From NCBI RefSeq assembly GCF_002900095.1, contig NZ_LLKN01000002.1, positions 930,001 to 994,000 of the forward strand: a stretch of DNA of 64,000 bases. Reading direction: 5' to 3'. Below, piece after piece: positions 1 to 8,443 of this stretch (positions within the stretch are counted from its first letter, which is position 1; every line of letters starts with the position of its first letter). The position numbers were made by a program, and so were the translations under genes. The notes beneath the pieces are model-generated. The model searched no databases and had not been told where the DNA came from. It saw only the letters and a program-made list of their open reading frames with translations. Origin of the DNA: Salegentibacter mishustinae. GTDB lineage: Bacteria; Bacteroidota; Bacteroidia; Flavobacteriales; Flavobacteriaceae.

Positions 1-290
1 GCTTTATAGGCATTTTTGTCCATTCCGCCTTTTCCGCTATCTAAACTTTCAGCAGGAACGGTAACCTGTAGGCTGGAAATTCCTGTAAGCTTACCATCTT
101 CGGTAGTGATTGTGGCGCCTCCTTTTTTAGAATTTGCCTTCATTTCCCAATCGTGGATATTAGAAGTTCCTTCAACAATAATTTCTGAGGAATTATCCAT
201 TCTAAAATTTTGGCCAACCATGCTTCCCGCGGTTAGCAACATAAAAAATACGCCTGTAAGTATTACTTGGTATGATTTTAAAACTTTCAT
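1..290 (-). CDS. YceI-like family protein, N-terminal part (runs off the window)
   Basis: Reading leftwards from an ATG at 290 gives a Sec signal peptide of about 26 residues (MKVLKSYQ..., hydrophobic VILTGVFFMLLTAGSMV, then GQN) and the start of a mature domain containing VEGTSNIHDWEMKA. An SNIHDWE-type strand near the N-terminus, followed by a beta-rich stretch, is typical of YceI-like lipocalin-fold periplasmic proteins, which bind isoprenoid-type lipids. The rest of the gene lies beyond the window edge, so the family call rests on about 95 residues. It is transcribed in the same direction as ftsX but 268 bp downstream of it, so it probably has its own promoter. Function in this organism is unknown. 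Confidence 0.6.
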   Translation of the reverse strand, partial: MKVLKSYQVILTGVFFMLLTAGSMVGQNFRMDNSSEIIVEGTSNIHDWEMKANSKKGGATITTEDGKLTGISSLQVTVPAESLDSGKGGMDKNAYK

Positions 291-558
291 GATATTAGGT
301 TTTTAAGTTTGGTACAAAGTTGGGGTAGAAATGCAGCAGAATTTATGACGAGAGTCAGGTTTGAGAATATTTCTTACAAAGACTATTTTGGGCCATACTA
401 AAAGGGATTATAGTATTTACAGGGGTTTGCAGCGGCTAAAACGTTTTCGCGATACCAAAATAAAAAAAATATTTCTGCTGAAAAAACAGCAAAATAGGCT
501 AGAAATTATATCGAGATAATTCTATTTCTGAAGAAAAAGGGGGATAAAAACTCGCTTT

Positions 559-1437
559 TTAGTAATAAAGCTCGTCGGTTTTTAGGTTTAGAAATCTCGA
601 AGTGGCGAAAAATGTACTTAACCAGGTAATGAATATGCCCAACAGAAAAATTCCTATAAAAAGGCCCGCAAGTAGTTTTACATCTGAAGTTAGGGCGAGC
701 TGAGGAAAACTATTGTTAAGGTAATACAATGCACCGGCCATTCCAATAAGTGCTATTATGGCACCAATAATTCCCAGCTTTACACTTTGCCAGATAAATG
801 GCCTGCGAATAAAACCTTTGGTGGCACCTACCATTTGCATGGTTTTTATAATAAATCGTTTAGAATAAACCGAAAGCCTAATAGAGCTGTTGATAAGCAA
901 TACCGCAATAAATGTGAAAACTCCACTGGCAATAAGTATCCAAAAACTAATTTTCTTTACGTTTTCATTTAAAAGGGCAATAAGTGGTTTATCGTAAACC
1001 ACTTCATCTACAAAGTTTTTAGAAGTGAGATCGGCTGCAATTTCATCTACCTGCTCGCCAGAGACAAAATCGGCATTCATATAAACATCTATAGAGTTCT
1101 GTAAAGGATTATAACCCAAAAACTCCATAAAATCCTCGCCTATTTCCTTGCTATGCGCCTCGGCTGCTTCTTCTTTAGAAACATAGGTGGTAGATTTGGT
1201 ATAATCTGCCATCGCCAGGCTTTTCTTGAGTTGTTCTATTTCAACTTCTTTGGCGTTATCTTTTAAATATACCGTAAGCGCAATTTGTTCTTTAAAGTGA
1301 TCGGCTACTTTTTTGGTGTTTAGAACCAGCAATCCCAACATTCCCAATAAAAAAAGTACTAAAGCAATACTAATTACTACCGAAAAATAAGAAGATACCA
1401 GGCGGCGTTTCTGGTATTTTTCAAAGGATGTGCTCAT
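559..1437 (-). CDS. ftsX: Cell division protein FtsX (permease-like)
   Basis: 292 residues with the FtsX layout: a cytoplasmic N-terminus, TM1 at about 21-43, a periplasmic domain at about 44-165, and three further helices at about 166-188, 219-240 and 255-278. The conserved MQMVGATKGFIRRPF segment follows TM2, as in the FtsX/MacB permease fold. In the known system FtsX pairs with the ATPase FtsE and relays division signals to peptidoglycan hydrolases. No ftsE is adjacent, which is usual when ftsEX is split. The ATG at 1437 is the only Met before TM1. The family call is firm. Confidence 0.92.
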   Translation of the reverse strand: MSTSFEKYQKRRLVSSYFSVVISIALVLFLLGMLGLLVLNTKKVADHFKEQIALTVYLKDNAKEVEIEQLKKSLAMADYTKSTTYVSKEEAAEAHSKEIGEDFMEFLGYNPLQNSIDVYMNADFVSGEQVDEIAADLTSKNFVDEVVYDKPLIALLNENVKKISFWILIASGVFTFIAVLLINSSIRLSVYSKRFIIKTMQMVGATKGFIRRPFIWQSVKLGIIGAIIALIGMAGALYYLNNSFPQLALTSDVKLLAGLFIGIFLLGIFITWLSTFFATSRFLNLKTDELYY

Positions 1438-1585
1438 AGGGCGATCTCAGATTTTTTGTAAAAATAAAAAAGATAAGCTTGCAATATCTTTAAAACGTCT
1501 AAAGTTTAAAAAAATTAGCGAAGTATTAAATTTTTTATTTCGGAATGAAAAACTACTATAAGATGTCTGCGAAAAATTATTCGTC

Positions 1586-1618
1586 AAGCTGTCCCGACGC
1601 TTCGGGATGTTTCAGCTT
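1586..1618. repeat. REP-like palindrome with outer arms
   Basis: A TCCCGA/TCGGGA palindrome at 1592-1607 (core TCCCGACGCTTCGGGA) sits inside a wider inverted repeat AAGCTG (1586-1591) / CAGCTT (1613-1618). The core matches palindromes at 23361-23378, 34483-34498 and 34855-34870, so it belongs to a dispersed family. The minus-strand reading frame across this spacer is judged non-coding. Confidence 0.75.
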
Positions 1619-1691
1619 CTAATATGTTCATTAACTTAGAGGTTATGATAAGTTTAGAATCCTGGCTTATTGAAAGAGACCAAATTTTACA

Positions 1692-1766
1692 TCCTGCAAG
1701 GTTTGTGCAACCTTGTAGGTTTGGGAACTTTTTCAAACCTACGAGGTGTAAAAAAACCTTGCAGGA
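1692..1766. repeat. Nested double inverted repeat in the ftsX-panE spacer
   Basis: Outer arms TCCTGCAAGGTTT (1692-1704) and AAACCTTGCAGGA (1754-1766) are perfect 13-bp complements. Inside them lies a second pair, CAACCTTGTAGGTTTG (1708-1723) and CAAACCTACGAGGTG (1734-1748), complementary over about 13 of 15 positions. The inner arms resemble the outer arms, which suggests duplication of one palindromic unit. The 1438-1809 spacer holds nothing else recognisable. Such short palindromes are common between genes in flavobacteria; this one may be a MITE-like or REP-like element. Confidence 0.75.
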
Positions 1767-1809
1767 AGATGGGTTGATTTTTATATAGCAACGAAAAAAC
1801 ACAAATAAT

Positions 1810-2736
1810 ATGAAAATACTAATCTTCGGAATTGGTGGCGTAGGCGGCTATTTTGGCGGAAAACTTGCCCAGACAGGTTCCAATGTAACAATGATTGCCC
1901 GCAGAAAACACCTGGAGGCGATCAACAAAAACGGACTTGAAGTTGAAAGCATCAATGGGAATTTTAAAGTGAAACCAAACCTTGTTACCGATGAATTAGC
2001 TAAAGTTCCTACTCCAGATTTGGTGATTTTAGGGGTGAAATCCTGGCAAATCCAGGAAGTAGCAAATAAATTGAAGCCAATAATTTCTACCGAAACAATG
2101 GTTTTGCCTCTACAAAACGGGGCCAATAACGTAGAAAAACTGCTGGAAATTCTGCCGAAGCAAAATGTTTTGGCCGGGCTTTGCCATATTGTAAGTTTTC
2201 TAGAAAAACCCGGGAAGATAAAACACGTTTCTTTTGAACCGAGAATCACTTTCGGCGAAATTGATAATTCTACTTCAGAAAGAATTGAGCGTTTAAAGAC
2301 AGTTTTTGAAAAAGCCGGGATCACTAATTTTAATCCTGAAAATATTCAGCTGGAGATTTGGAAAAAGTTTCTGTTTATCGCCACTATCAGTGGCCTTGGC
2401 GGATTAACCAGGGTTTCTATAGATAAAATTAGGGAAAGCGAATATTTATATGATCTACTGCTAAAAACCGCTCAGGAAATTAAATTGGTAGCCAATGCTA
2501 AGGGAATTCCGCTAGCCGAGGGACATCTGGAAAAAGCCTTTGAAATTATTCAAAATCAACCGGCGGGAACTACGGCTTCTACACAAAGAGATATTATGGC
2601 GGGACGGCCTTCAGAATTAGAAAACTTCAACGGCTTTATCGTAAAAGAAGCCGAAAAATTAGGCATCGCAACACCCGTAAATAAAATGATCTACGAGTGT
2701 TTACTGCCTATGGAAAAGAAGGCGAGGAATTCTTAA
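1810..2736 (+). CDS. panE: 2-dehydropantoate 2-reductase (ketopantoate reductase)
   Basis: 308 residues, typical for PanE/ApbA. The N-terminus holds an NADPH-binding Rossmann fingerprint GIGGVG at residues 7-12 followed by GGKLAQTGSNVTMIAR. The middle carries LPLQNGANN. The C-terminal helical domain carries the catalytic-lysine region IWKKFLF and the signature QRDIMAGRPSELENFNG. The enzyme reduces 2-dehydropantoate to pantoate on the coenzyme A pathway in the cytoplasm; coaX, a later step, is at 35.4 kb. It stands alone, convergent with the glycogen cluster, and its stop codon abuts the stop codon of the GH31 gene. PanE paralogues with other 2-ketoacid substrates exist, so substrate is inferred. 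Confidence 0.88.
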   Translation: MKILIFGIGGVGGYFGGKLAQTGSNVTMIARRKHLEAINKNGLEVESINGNFKVKPNLVTDELAKVPTPDLVILGVKSWQIQEVANKLKPIISTETMVLPLQNGANNVEKLLEILPKQNVLAGLCHIVSFLEKPGKIKHVSFEPRITFGEIDNSTSERIERLKTVFEKAGITNFNPENIQLEIWKKFLFIATISGLGGLTRVSIDKIRESEYLYDLLLKTAQEIKLVANAKGIPLAEGHLEKAFEIIQNQPAGTTASTQRDIMAGRPSELENFNGFIVKEAEKLGIATPVNKMIYECLLPMEKKARNS

Positions 2737-2750
2737 TTATTCCTCGTTTT
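2723..2750. terminator. Bidirectional terminator spanning two abutting stop codons
   Basis: CGAGGAAT (2723-2730) pairs with ATTCCTCG (2739-2746) across an 8-base loop, followed by TTTT on the plus strand. The loop and inner arm contain the panE stop (2734-2736) and the GH31 stop (2737-2739), so the hairpin serves both convergent genes with no intergenic DNA. Confidence 0.6.
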
Positions 2751-5148
2751 CTCCATTTAAATCTAAAATTGAAAAGTTTTCATCTATCATTAGCGTAAGA
2801 CATCCGTTACTATGCAGCTGTTCCAAAGATTTGGTTTCATTGTCCAATTGAATATTTTTCACTTCAAACGGCAATCCGTGTATCTGTAACTTGAATATCT
2901 TGCAATCAGATTCATAAGAACCTTCTTTATGCTGCTGAATAACCAGCTGATTTTTTCTTCCGGTAAGTTTAAAGCTTCTCAAGCAAAAACGCCCTTTGGT
3001 ATAGTCGTAACCATCTTGCGCATCTTCGAAAAACTGGGAATCTTCTTTCCCTTTTTTGTAATAAATGTCTAAGGTGATCTCCTCTATTTTTCTTTCTCCC
3101 ACGTATTGTTGAACGGGATATTTTGGGATAATAGCACCTTCTTTTATAAATACAGGCATACTGTCTATATCGGCATCTACCCAAGTTTCTTTTCCGCCTT
3201 TAACTACTTCGTCGGTCCAGTAATTATACCATTCACCTCTTGGAATATACATACGTCTACCTTTTGCATTAGGCTCTTGAACAGGGCAGGCGAGTATACT
3301 ATCTCCAAAAATAAATTCGTCTATTCGGTAATGGGTGTTCACGTCTTCCTGGTCAAACATCACCAGAGATTTTATTAAAGGCACACCTCTTTCGGTGTAA
3401 TCCCAGAAAGCAGTGTATAAATAAGGCAATAGCTGGTAGCGCAATTCAATAAATTTACGCACTATATCGGTGATATCTTCATCAAAAGTCCAGGGTTCCT
3501 GGTCACCGTGATCTCCCGAAGAGTGCACTCTAAAGAATGGGTGAAAAGTTGCTAGCTGAATCCATCTTGCGTAGAGTTCGCCGTGTGGTTGTTCAGCAAA
3601 GCCGCCTATGTCGCTTCCGGCAAAGGAAAAACCAGACATAGCGAGACGCTGTACCTGTACATTAGCGATCCACAAATGCTCCCAATTCGCAATGTTATCT
3701 CCAGTCCAGGTAGAGGTATAGCGTTGAGTTCCTGAATAAGCAGCCCTGGTAATTACAAACGGGCGTTTAGGATGCGAGAATTTTTTAACGCCGTGGTAAG
3801 TTGCACGAGCCATTTGCATCCCGTAGATATTATGAGCTTTTCTATGGCTGCAGGGATTGCCGTCGTAATCGTGTCTTACATCGTGTGGAAAGGTTTTATT
3901 TGGTACTTCCATCACTGCAGGCTCGTTCATATCGTTCCAGATACCCTTAACGCCAATCTCTTCAATTAATTCTTTGAATAATCCAGACCACCATTCTCTT
4001 ACTTTAGGATTGGTGAAATCTGGGAAATAACATTCTCCCGGCCAAACTTTCCCTTTAATATAAGGGCCATCGGCACGCTTACAGAAATAATCGTTTTCCA
4101 GGCCTTCTTTGTATACCCAGTATTTTTTATCAATTTTAATCCCCGGATCTATGATCGCTACGGTTTTAAAACCATCTTCTTCAAGTTCTTTCACCATTCG
4201 TTTTGGATCTGGGAAATACTCTTTGTTCCAGGTAAAACAGCGAAAACCTTCCATATAATCAATATCCAAATAAATAGCATCACAAGGAATTTGTAATTCT
4301 CTGAATTTAGAAGTGATTGCCTTTACCTTACTTTCAGGATAGTAACTCCATTTACATTGGTGAAATCCTAAGGCCCAAAGTGGCGGTAAATCTGGTTTTC
4401 CGGTAAGATCGGTATAGTATTCTACTACATCGGTCATTTTAGGACCGTAGATAAAATAATAGTTCATCTCGCCACCCTGTGCCCAAAAGCTGGTTACAAA
4501 TCTTCTTTCCTGGGCAAAATCAAAATATGATCTAAAGGTGTTATCAAAGAAAATTCCGTAGGCTTTTTTGTTGTGAAGCCCGGTGTAAAACGGAATAGTT
4601 TTATAAATAGGATCGGTATCTTTTCCGTAAGCATAAGAGTCGGTAACCCAGTTTTCGAAGCGTTTTCCTTTTAAATTTAAATGCCCCGGTTTATCACCAA
4701 GACCAAAATAGCTCTCTCCATCGTGCGAGACCTTGCTCATTTTTACGATATCGCCTCCAAATTCATAACTTTCTTCCCAATGAAACCCCAGTTCATCCTG
4801 GTTTATAAGGCTTCCATCTGCCTTATCATAGATCTTAATGAGTAAACCTTTCCTGGAAACCTCGCATATAATTTTCGAAGTGGTAATAGTATAACAATCT
4901 TCTTTTTCTTCAATATCTAGCTGGTTATAACCAATACTCGCATATTTGGTGATTGCATAAGAAAAGTCCTTAGCAAACATTCCGGTTGTAGAATACCTAA
5001 ATCGAAGCAACCCATCTCTAAGAATTGTAATTTGCAAAGCCACATCGTTTTCTGTGGTAAAATAAAGCGTATCCACATCTTTGCGGAAAGAAATTACATT
5101 AGATGGAAATGCATTTCCTTTTTGTTCTAATTCGGTATTAGTGATCAT
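2737..5148 (-). CDS. Glycoside hydrolase family 31 alpha-glucosidase
   Basis: 803 residues. The catalytic (beta/alpha)8 barrel holds the GH31 nucleophile motif WNDMNEP with Asp at residue 406, and the acid/base region FRVHSSGDHGDQEPW further on. IYLDIDYM and TWTGDNIANW are also GH31 signatures, and an N-terminal beta-sandwich precedes the barrel. No signal peptide is visible, so it is probably cytoplasmic, releasing glucose from alpha-1,4 or alpha-1,6 oligosaccharides. It is the last gene of the glycogen cluster, 112 bp after glgB, which suggests a role in glycogen or maltooligosaccharide breakdown. Exact linkage specificity cannot be read from sequence. Confidence 0.9.
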   Translation of the reverse strand: MITNTELEQKGNAFPSNVISFRKDVDTLYFTTENDVALQITILRDGLLRFRYSTTGMFAKDFSYAITKYASIGYNQLDIEEKEDCYTITTSKIICEVSRKGLLIKIYDKADGSLINQDELGFHWEESYEFGGDIVKMSKVSHDGESYFGLGDKPGHLNLKGKRFENWVTDSYAYGKDTDPIYKTIPFYTGLHNKKAYGIFFDNTFRSYFDFAQERRFVTSFWAQGGEMNYYFIYGPKMTDVVEYYTDLTGKPDLPPLWALGFHQCKWSYYPESKVKAITSKFRELQIPCDAIYLDIDYMEGFRCFTWNKEYFPDPKRMVKELEEDGFKTVAIIDPGIKIDKKYWVYKEGLENDYFCKRADGPYIKGKVWPGECYFPDFTNPKVREWWSGLFKELIEEIGVKGIWNDMNEPAVMEVPNKTFPHDVRHDYDGNPCSHRKAHNIYGMQMARATYHGVKKFSHPKRPFVITRAAYSGTQRYTSTWTGDNIANWEHLWIANVQVQRLAMSGFSFAGSDIGGFAEQPHGELYARWIQLATFHPFFRVHSSGDHGDQEPWTFDEDITDIVRKFIELRYQLLPYLYTAFWDYTERGVPLIKSLVMFDQEDVNTHYRIDEFIFGDSILACPVQEPNAKGRRMYIPRGEWYNYWTDEVVKGGKETWVDADIDSMPVFIKEGAIIPKYPVQQYVGERKIEEITLDIYYKKGKEDSQFFEDAQDGYDYTKGRFCLRSFKLTGRKNQLVIQQHKEGSYESDCKIFKLQIHGLPFEVKNIQLDNETKSLEQLHSNGCLTLMIDENFSILDLNGENEE

Positions 5149-5260
5149 ATTTTATAATGGATTACTGTAGGGTAAAAAAACAGAATAGTTTGCAAATATA
5201 AGTTAGAATTATCAAAGTACTTATGAGTGTTTATTAACTATATCGTTGTTGTTCATTTAA

Positions 5261-7171
5261 CTAAGTAGAATATTTAAAGGCTACCATCGCTAAAGGCGGA
5301 ATATCTATTACTGCGGAATGGTTCCTGGAATGCCATTTATGCTCTGTAGTTTTTATGGATTTATTGATGTATTTGCCGGAACCATAAAATTTCTTTTTAT
5401 CGCTATTAAAAACTTCTTTTAGCACGCCTTTTTTAGGTAAGCCTACCCGGTAATTTTCCCGCGGAATTGGGGTTAGATTACAAACAATAATCAAATTGTC
5501 TTTAGGTTCGTTTCCCTTCCTAATAAAGCTAATCACAGAATTTTCGGCATCATTGTAATCTATCCATTCAAAACCATCGGGTACAAATTGATTTTCATAT
5601 AAAGCAGGCTCAGATCGATAGAATTCATTTAAAGCTTTAATTACCTCCTGAATTCCTTTATGTGGCGCATAATCCAGTAAATGCCAGTCTAAACTATTCT
5701 GGAAATTCCATTCTTCACTTTGCCCAAATTCACACCCCTGAAACAATAATTTAGTTCCCGGGTGGGTAAACATATATCCGTATAGCAGCCGTAGATTGGC
5801 AAAACGCTGCCATTCGTCTCCCGGCATTCTTCCTAAAATAGAATGCTTGCCGTAAACCACTTCATCGTGGGATAAAGGCAGCATAAAATTCTCGGTAAAT
5901 GTATAAGTGAGGGAAAAAGTAATGTTATTTTGATGATGTTTGCGGTATATGGGTTCTTTAGAGAAATACTGAAGCGTATCGTGCATCCAGCCCATCATCC
6001 ATTTCATCCCAAAACCAAGTCCGCCTAAAAACACGGGTTTTGAAACTCCGCTGTAAGCAGTAGATTCTTCGGCAATGGTTTGTACATCGGTAAAAGAAGC
6101 GTAAACTTCTTTGTTTAATTCTTCTAAAAACGAGATTGCTTCCAGGTTTTTATTTTCACCATACTCATTGGGGTCCCATTCGCCTTCATCCCGTGAATAA
6201 TCCAGGTAAAGAATAGAAGCTACGGCATCTACCCGCAAGGCATCGATGTGAAATTGTTCTAACCAGTATAAAGCGTTGCTAATCAAGAAAGCTCTTACTT
6301 CGTTTCGGCTGTAATTGAAGATCAAACTTTTCCAATCGGGATGGTAACCTCTTCTCGGGTCGGGGTGTTCGTAAAGATGTGTTCCATCAAAGTAACCAAG
6401 GCCGTGGCTGTCTTCCGGAAAATGTGAAGGCACCCAATCTAAAATTACTCCAATATCATTTTCGTGAAGTTTATCTACTAAAAATTTAAATTCATCTGGA
6501 TAGCCAAACCGTGAGGTTGGTGCAAAATAGCCGGTAATTTGATATCCCCAACTTGGATCGTAAGGATATTCCATAATAGGCATAAACTCTACATGAGTAA
6601 AGCCCATTTCTTTTACGTAGGAAACCAGATCGGTGGCAAGTTCCCAATAAGAAAGAGACCTGTTTTCTTCGGTTTTCTTCTTCCAGGAAGATAAATGCAC
6701 TTCGTAAACCGAATAAGGGGCTTGTAAAGAATTATTCTTTTTGCGTTTTTGCAGCCAGGATTTATCTTTCCATTTATAATCATCTTCCCAAACCACCGAA
6801 GCTGTATTTGGCGGATGTTCGCAGCGCCTCGCATAAGGATCGGCTTTCTCGGTAATAATTTCGTTATGGTTGCTACGGATTTTATACTTGTATAAATTTC
6901 CTTTTTCAACATTAGGAATAAAACCTTCCCAAATTCCACTACCATCCCAACGCACATCAAGTAAATGTTCGCCCTCTTTCCAGAAATTAAAGTCTCCAAT
7001 TACCGAAACCTGCTTCGCGCCCGGAGCCCAAACAGCGAAATATGTTCCCTTAACTTCATTTAAAGTAATTGGATGGGAGCCAAACTTCTCGTAAAGACGA
7101 TAGTGTTTCCCCGCCTTAAATAAATTAATATCAAATTCTGAAAATAAACTGTGCGTTATAACTTCTGCCAT
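5261..7171 (-). CDS. glgB: 1,4-alpha-glucan branching enzyme GlgB
   Basis: 636 residues: an N-terminal CBM48-like domain (about 30-130), a GH13 barrel, and a C-terminal beta domain. Catalytic motifs are IDALRVDAVAS with nucleophile Asp315, AEES with acid/base Glu368, and LPLSHDEVVYGKHSI with the transition-state Asp. The enzyme cuts alpha-1,4 chains and re-joins them as alpha-1,6 branches during glycogen synthesis. It starts 1 bp after the glgC stop, so the two are surely co-transcribed. It is slightly shorter than E. coli GlgB because it lacks the extra N-terminal module, as is common in this phylum. Confidence 0.96.
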   Translation of the reverse strand: MAEVITHSLFSEFDINLFKAGKHYRLYEKFGSHPITLNEVKGTYFAVWAPGAKQVSVIGDFNFWKEGEHLLDVRWDGSGIWEGFIPNVEKGNLYKYKIRSNHNEIITEKADPYARRCEHPPNTASVVWEDDYKWKDKSWLQKRKKNNSLQAPYSVYEVHLSSWKKKTEENRSLSYWELATDLVSYVKEMGFTHVEFMPIMEYPYDPSWGYQITGYFAPTSRFGYPDEFKFLVDKLHENDIGVILDWVPSHFPEDSHGLGYFDGTHLYEHPDPRRGYHPDWKSLIFNYSRNEVRAFLISNALYWLEQFHIDALRVDAVASILYLDYSRDEGEWDPNEYGENKNLEAISFLEELNKEVYASFTDVQTIAEESTAYSGVSKPVFLGGLGFGMKWMMGWMHDTLQYFSKEPIYRKHHQNNITFSLTYTFTENFMLPLSHDEVVYGKHSILGRMPGDEWQRFANLRLLYGYMFTHPGTKLLFQGCEFGQSEEWNFQNSLDWHLLDYAPHKGIQEVIKALNEFYRSEPALYENQFVPDGFEWIDYNDAENSVISFIRKGNEPKDNLIIVCNLTPIPRENYRVGLPKKGVLKEVFNSDKKKFYGSGKYINKSIKTTEHKWHSRNHSAVIDIPPLAMVAFKYST

Positions 7172-7172
7172 A

Positions 7173-8441
7173 TTATCCTATAGTTGTTCCGGGTGGGATT
7201 ACCGCCTCTTTTTTTAGTACTACAATACCTTCTTTAATTACATAAGAATCAGTTTCGGTATCTTCTAAATGCGGACCGCCATTTATAGAAGTATTGTCAC
7301 CAATTCTACAGTTTTTATCGATTATGGCATTATTTATCGTGCAATTTTCCCCTATTCCACAGAGTATTTCAATTTTATTCTTTTCAATTTCTTCTAAAGA
7401 TTCATAGAAATCGGTTCCCATCATATAGCAATTTTTTATAACTGAACCTTTTCCAATCCTGGACCTCACACCAATTACCGAAGACTCAATTCTATCGGCG
7501 TGAATAATGCAACCTTCAGCAATAACCGCTTTTTTGAGTTTGGTATTGGTATATTTGGAAGTTGGCAGAATCCTGGCGTGTGTATACACCTGGTTTTCCA
7601 TGTCATAAAGATTGAATTTTGGGATATTTTCGGTTAGACCAATATTTGCTTCAAAGAAAGATTCAATATTTCCAATATCTGTCCAATAACCTTCAAATTG
7701 ATAACCACAAACTTTTTTATTTCCTATAGCCTGCGGAATGATCTCTTTACCAAAATCTACGGTGTTGGGATCGTCCATTAAATTTTCCAACAATTTTCGG
7801 TTAAACACATAAATCCCCATGGAACCCAGATAATTTCTACCTTCAGCTTCCATTTCTGGTCCTACAGGCGAAGTCCAATCCGGTAAAAGTTCGGCTTTCG
7901 GTTTTTCGATGAATGACGTGATATTATTGTCTTGATCGGTTTTCATAATCCCGAAACTCGGGGCGTCTTTCGCATTAACAGGAACGGTGCCAATGGTAAT
8001 ATCGGCCCCGGTATCTATATGCTGCTGCACCATTAAGTTATAATCCATATGGTACAATTGATCTCCTGAAAGAATAAGAAAATAATCGAATTTGTGTTTT
8101 TTAAAATGATGCATTCCCTGTCTAACAGCATCTGCAGTTCCCTGGTACCAGGTTTTGTTATTCGGGGTTTGCTCTGCCGCCAGAACATCTACAAAAGCCG
8201 AACTAAAAAAGCTAAAGTGAAAGGTATTTTTAATGTGCTTATTGAGGGAAGCCGAATTGAACTGCGTTAACACATACATTCTTTTCATTTTAGAATTAAT
8301 ACAGTTGGAAATCGGAATATCTACCAGCCTGTATTTTCCTGCAATAGGAACGGCAGGCTTAGACCTGCTTTCTGTTAACGGATGAAGCCTGGTGCCCTGA
8401 CCGCCTCCTAGAATAACCGATAATACTTTGTCGTTTAGCAT
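7173..8441 (-). CDS. glgC: Glucose-1-phosphate adenylyltransferase GlgC
   Basis: 422 residues. The N-terminal nucleotidyltransferase fingerprint is GGGQGTRLHPLT at about 12-23, with SKPAVPIAGKYRLVDIPISNC after it and the sugar-phosphate motif SFIEKPKAE near 180. The C-terminal part is a left-handed beta-helix of hexapeptide repeats (IGENCTINNAIIDKNCRIGDN). It makes ADP-glucose from glucose-1-phosphate and ATP, the committed step of bacterial glycogen synthesis. It lies between glgA (2 bp upstream) and glgB (1 bp downstream), so the pathway is encoded in a single operon. Confidence 0.96.
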   Translation of the reverse strand: MLNDKVLSVILGGGQGTRLHPLTESRSKPAVPIAGKYRLVDIPISNCINSKMKRMYVLTQFNSASLNKHIKNTFHFSFFSSAFVDVLAAEQTPNNKTWYQGTADAVRQGMHHFKKHKFDYFLILSGDQLYHMDYNLMVQQHIDTGADITIGTVPVNAKDAPSFGIMKTDQDNNITSFIEKPKAELLPDWTSPVGPEMEAEGRNYLGSMGIYVFNRKLLENLMDDPNTVDFGKEIIPQAIGNKKVCGYQFEGYWTDIGNIESFFEANIGLTENIPKFNLYDMENQVYTHARILPTSKYTNTKLKKAVIAEGCIIHADRIESSVIGVRSRIGKGSVIKNCYMMGTDFYESLEEIEKNKIEILCGIGENCTINNAIIDKNCRIGDNTSINGGPHLEDTETDSYVIKEGIVVLKKEAVIPPGTTIG

Positions 8442-8443
8442 GA

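Noticed and set aside
16-306. 96-residue plus-strand frame at the window start
   Set aside because: It is the antisense of the YceI-like gene, which has a signal peptide and family motif on the minus strand.
1584-1802. 72-residue minus-strand frame between ftsX and panE
   Set aside because: It runs through the REP palindrome and the nested inverted repeat, has no recognisable domain, and reads as repeat-derived.
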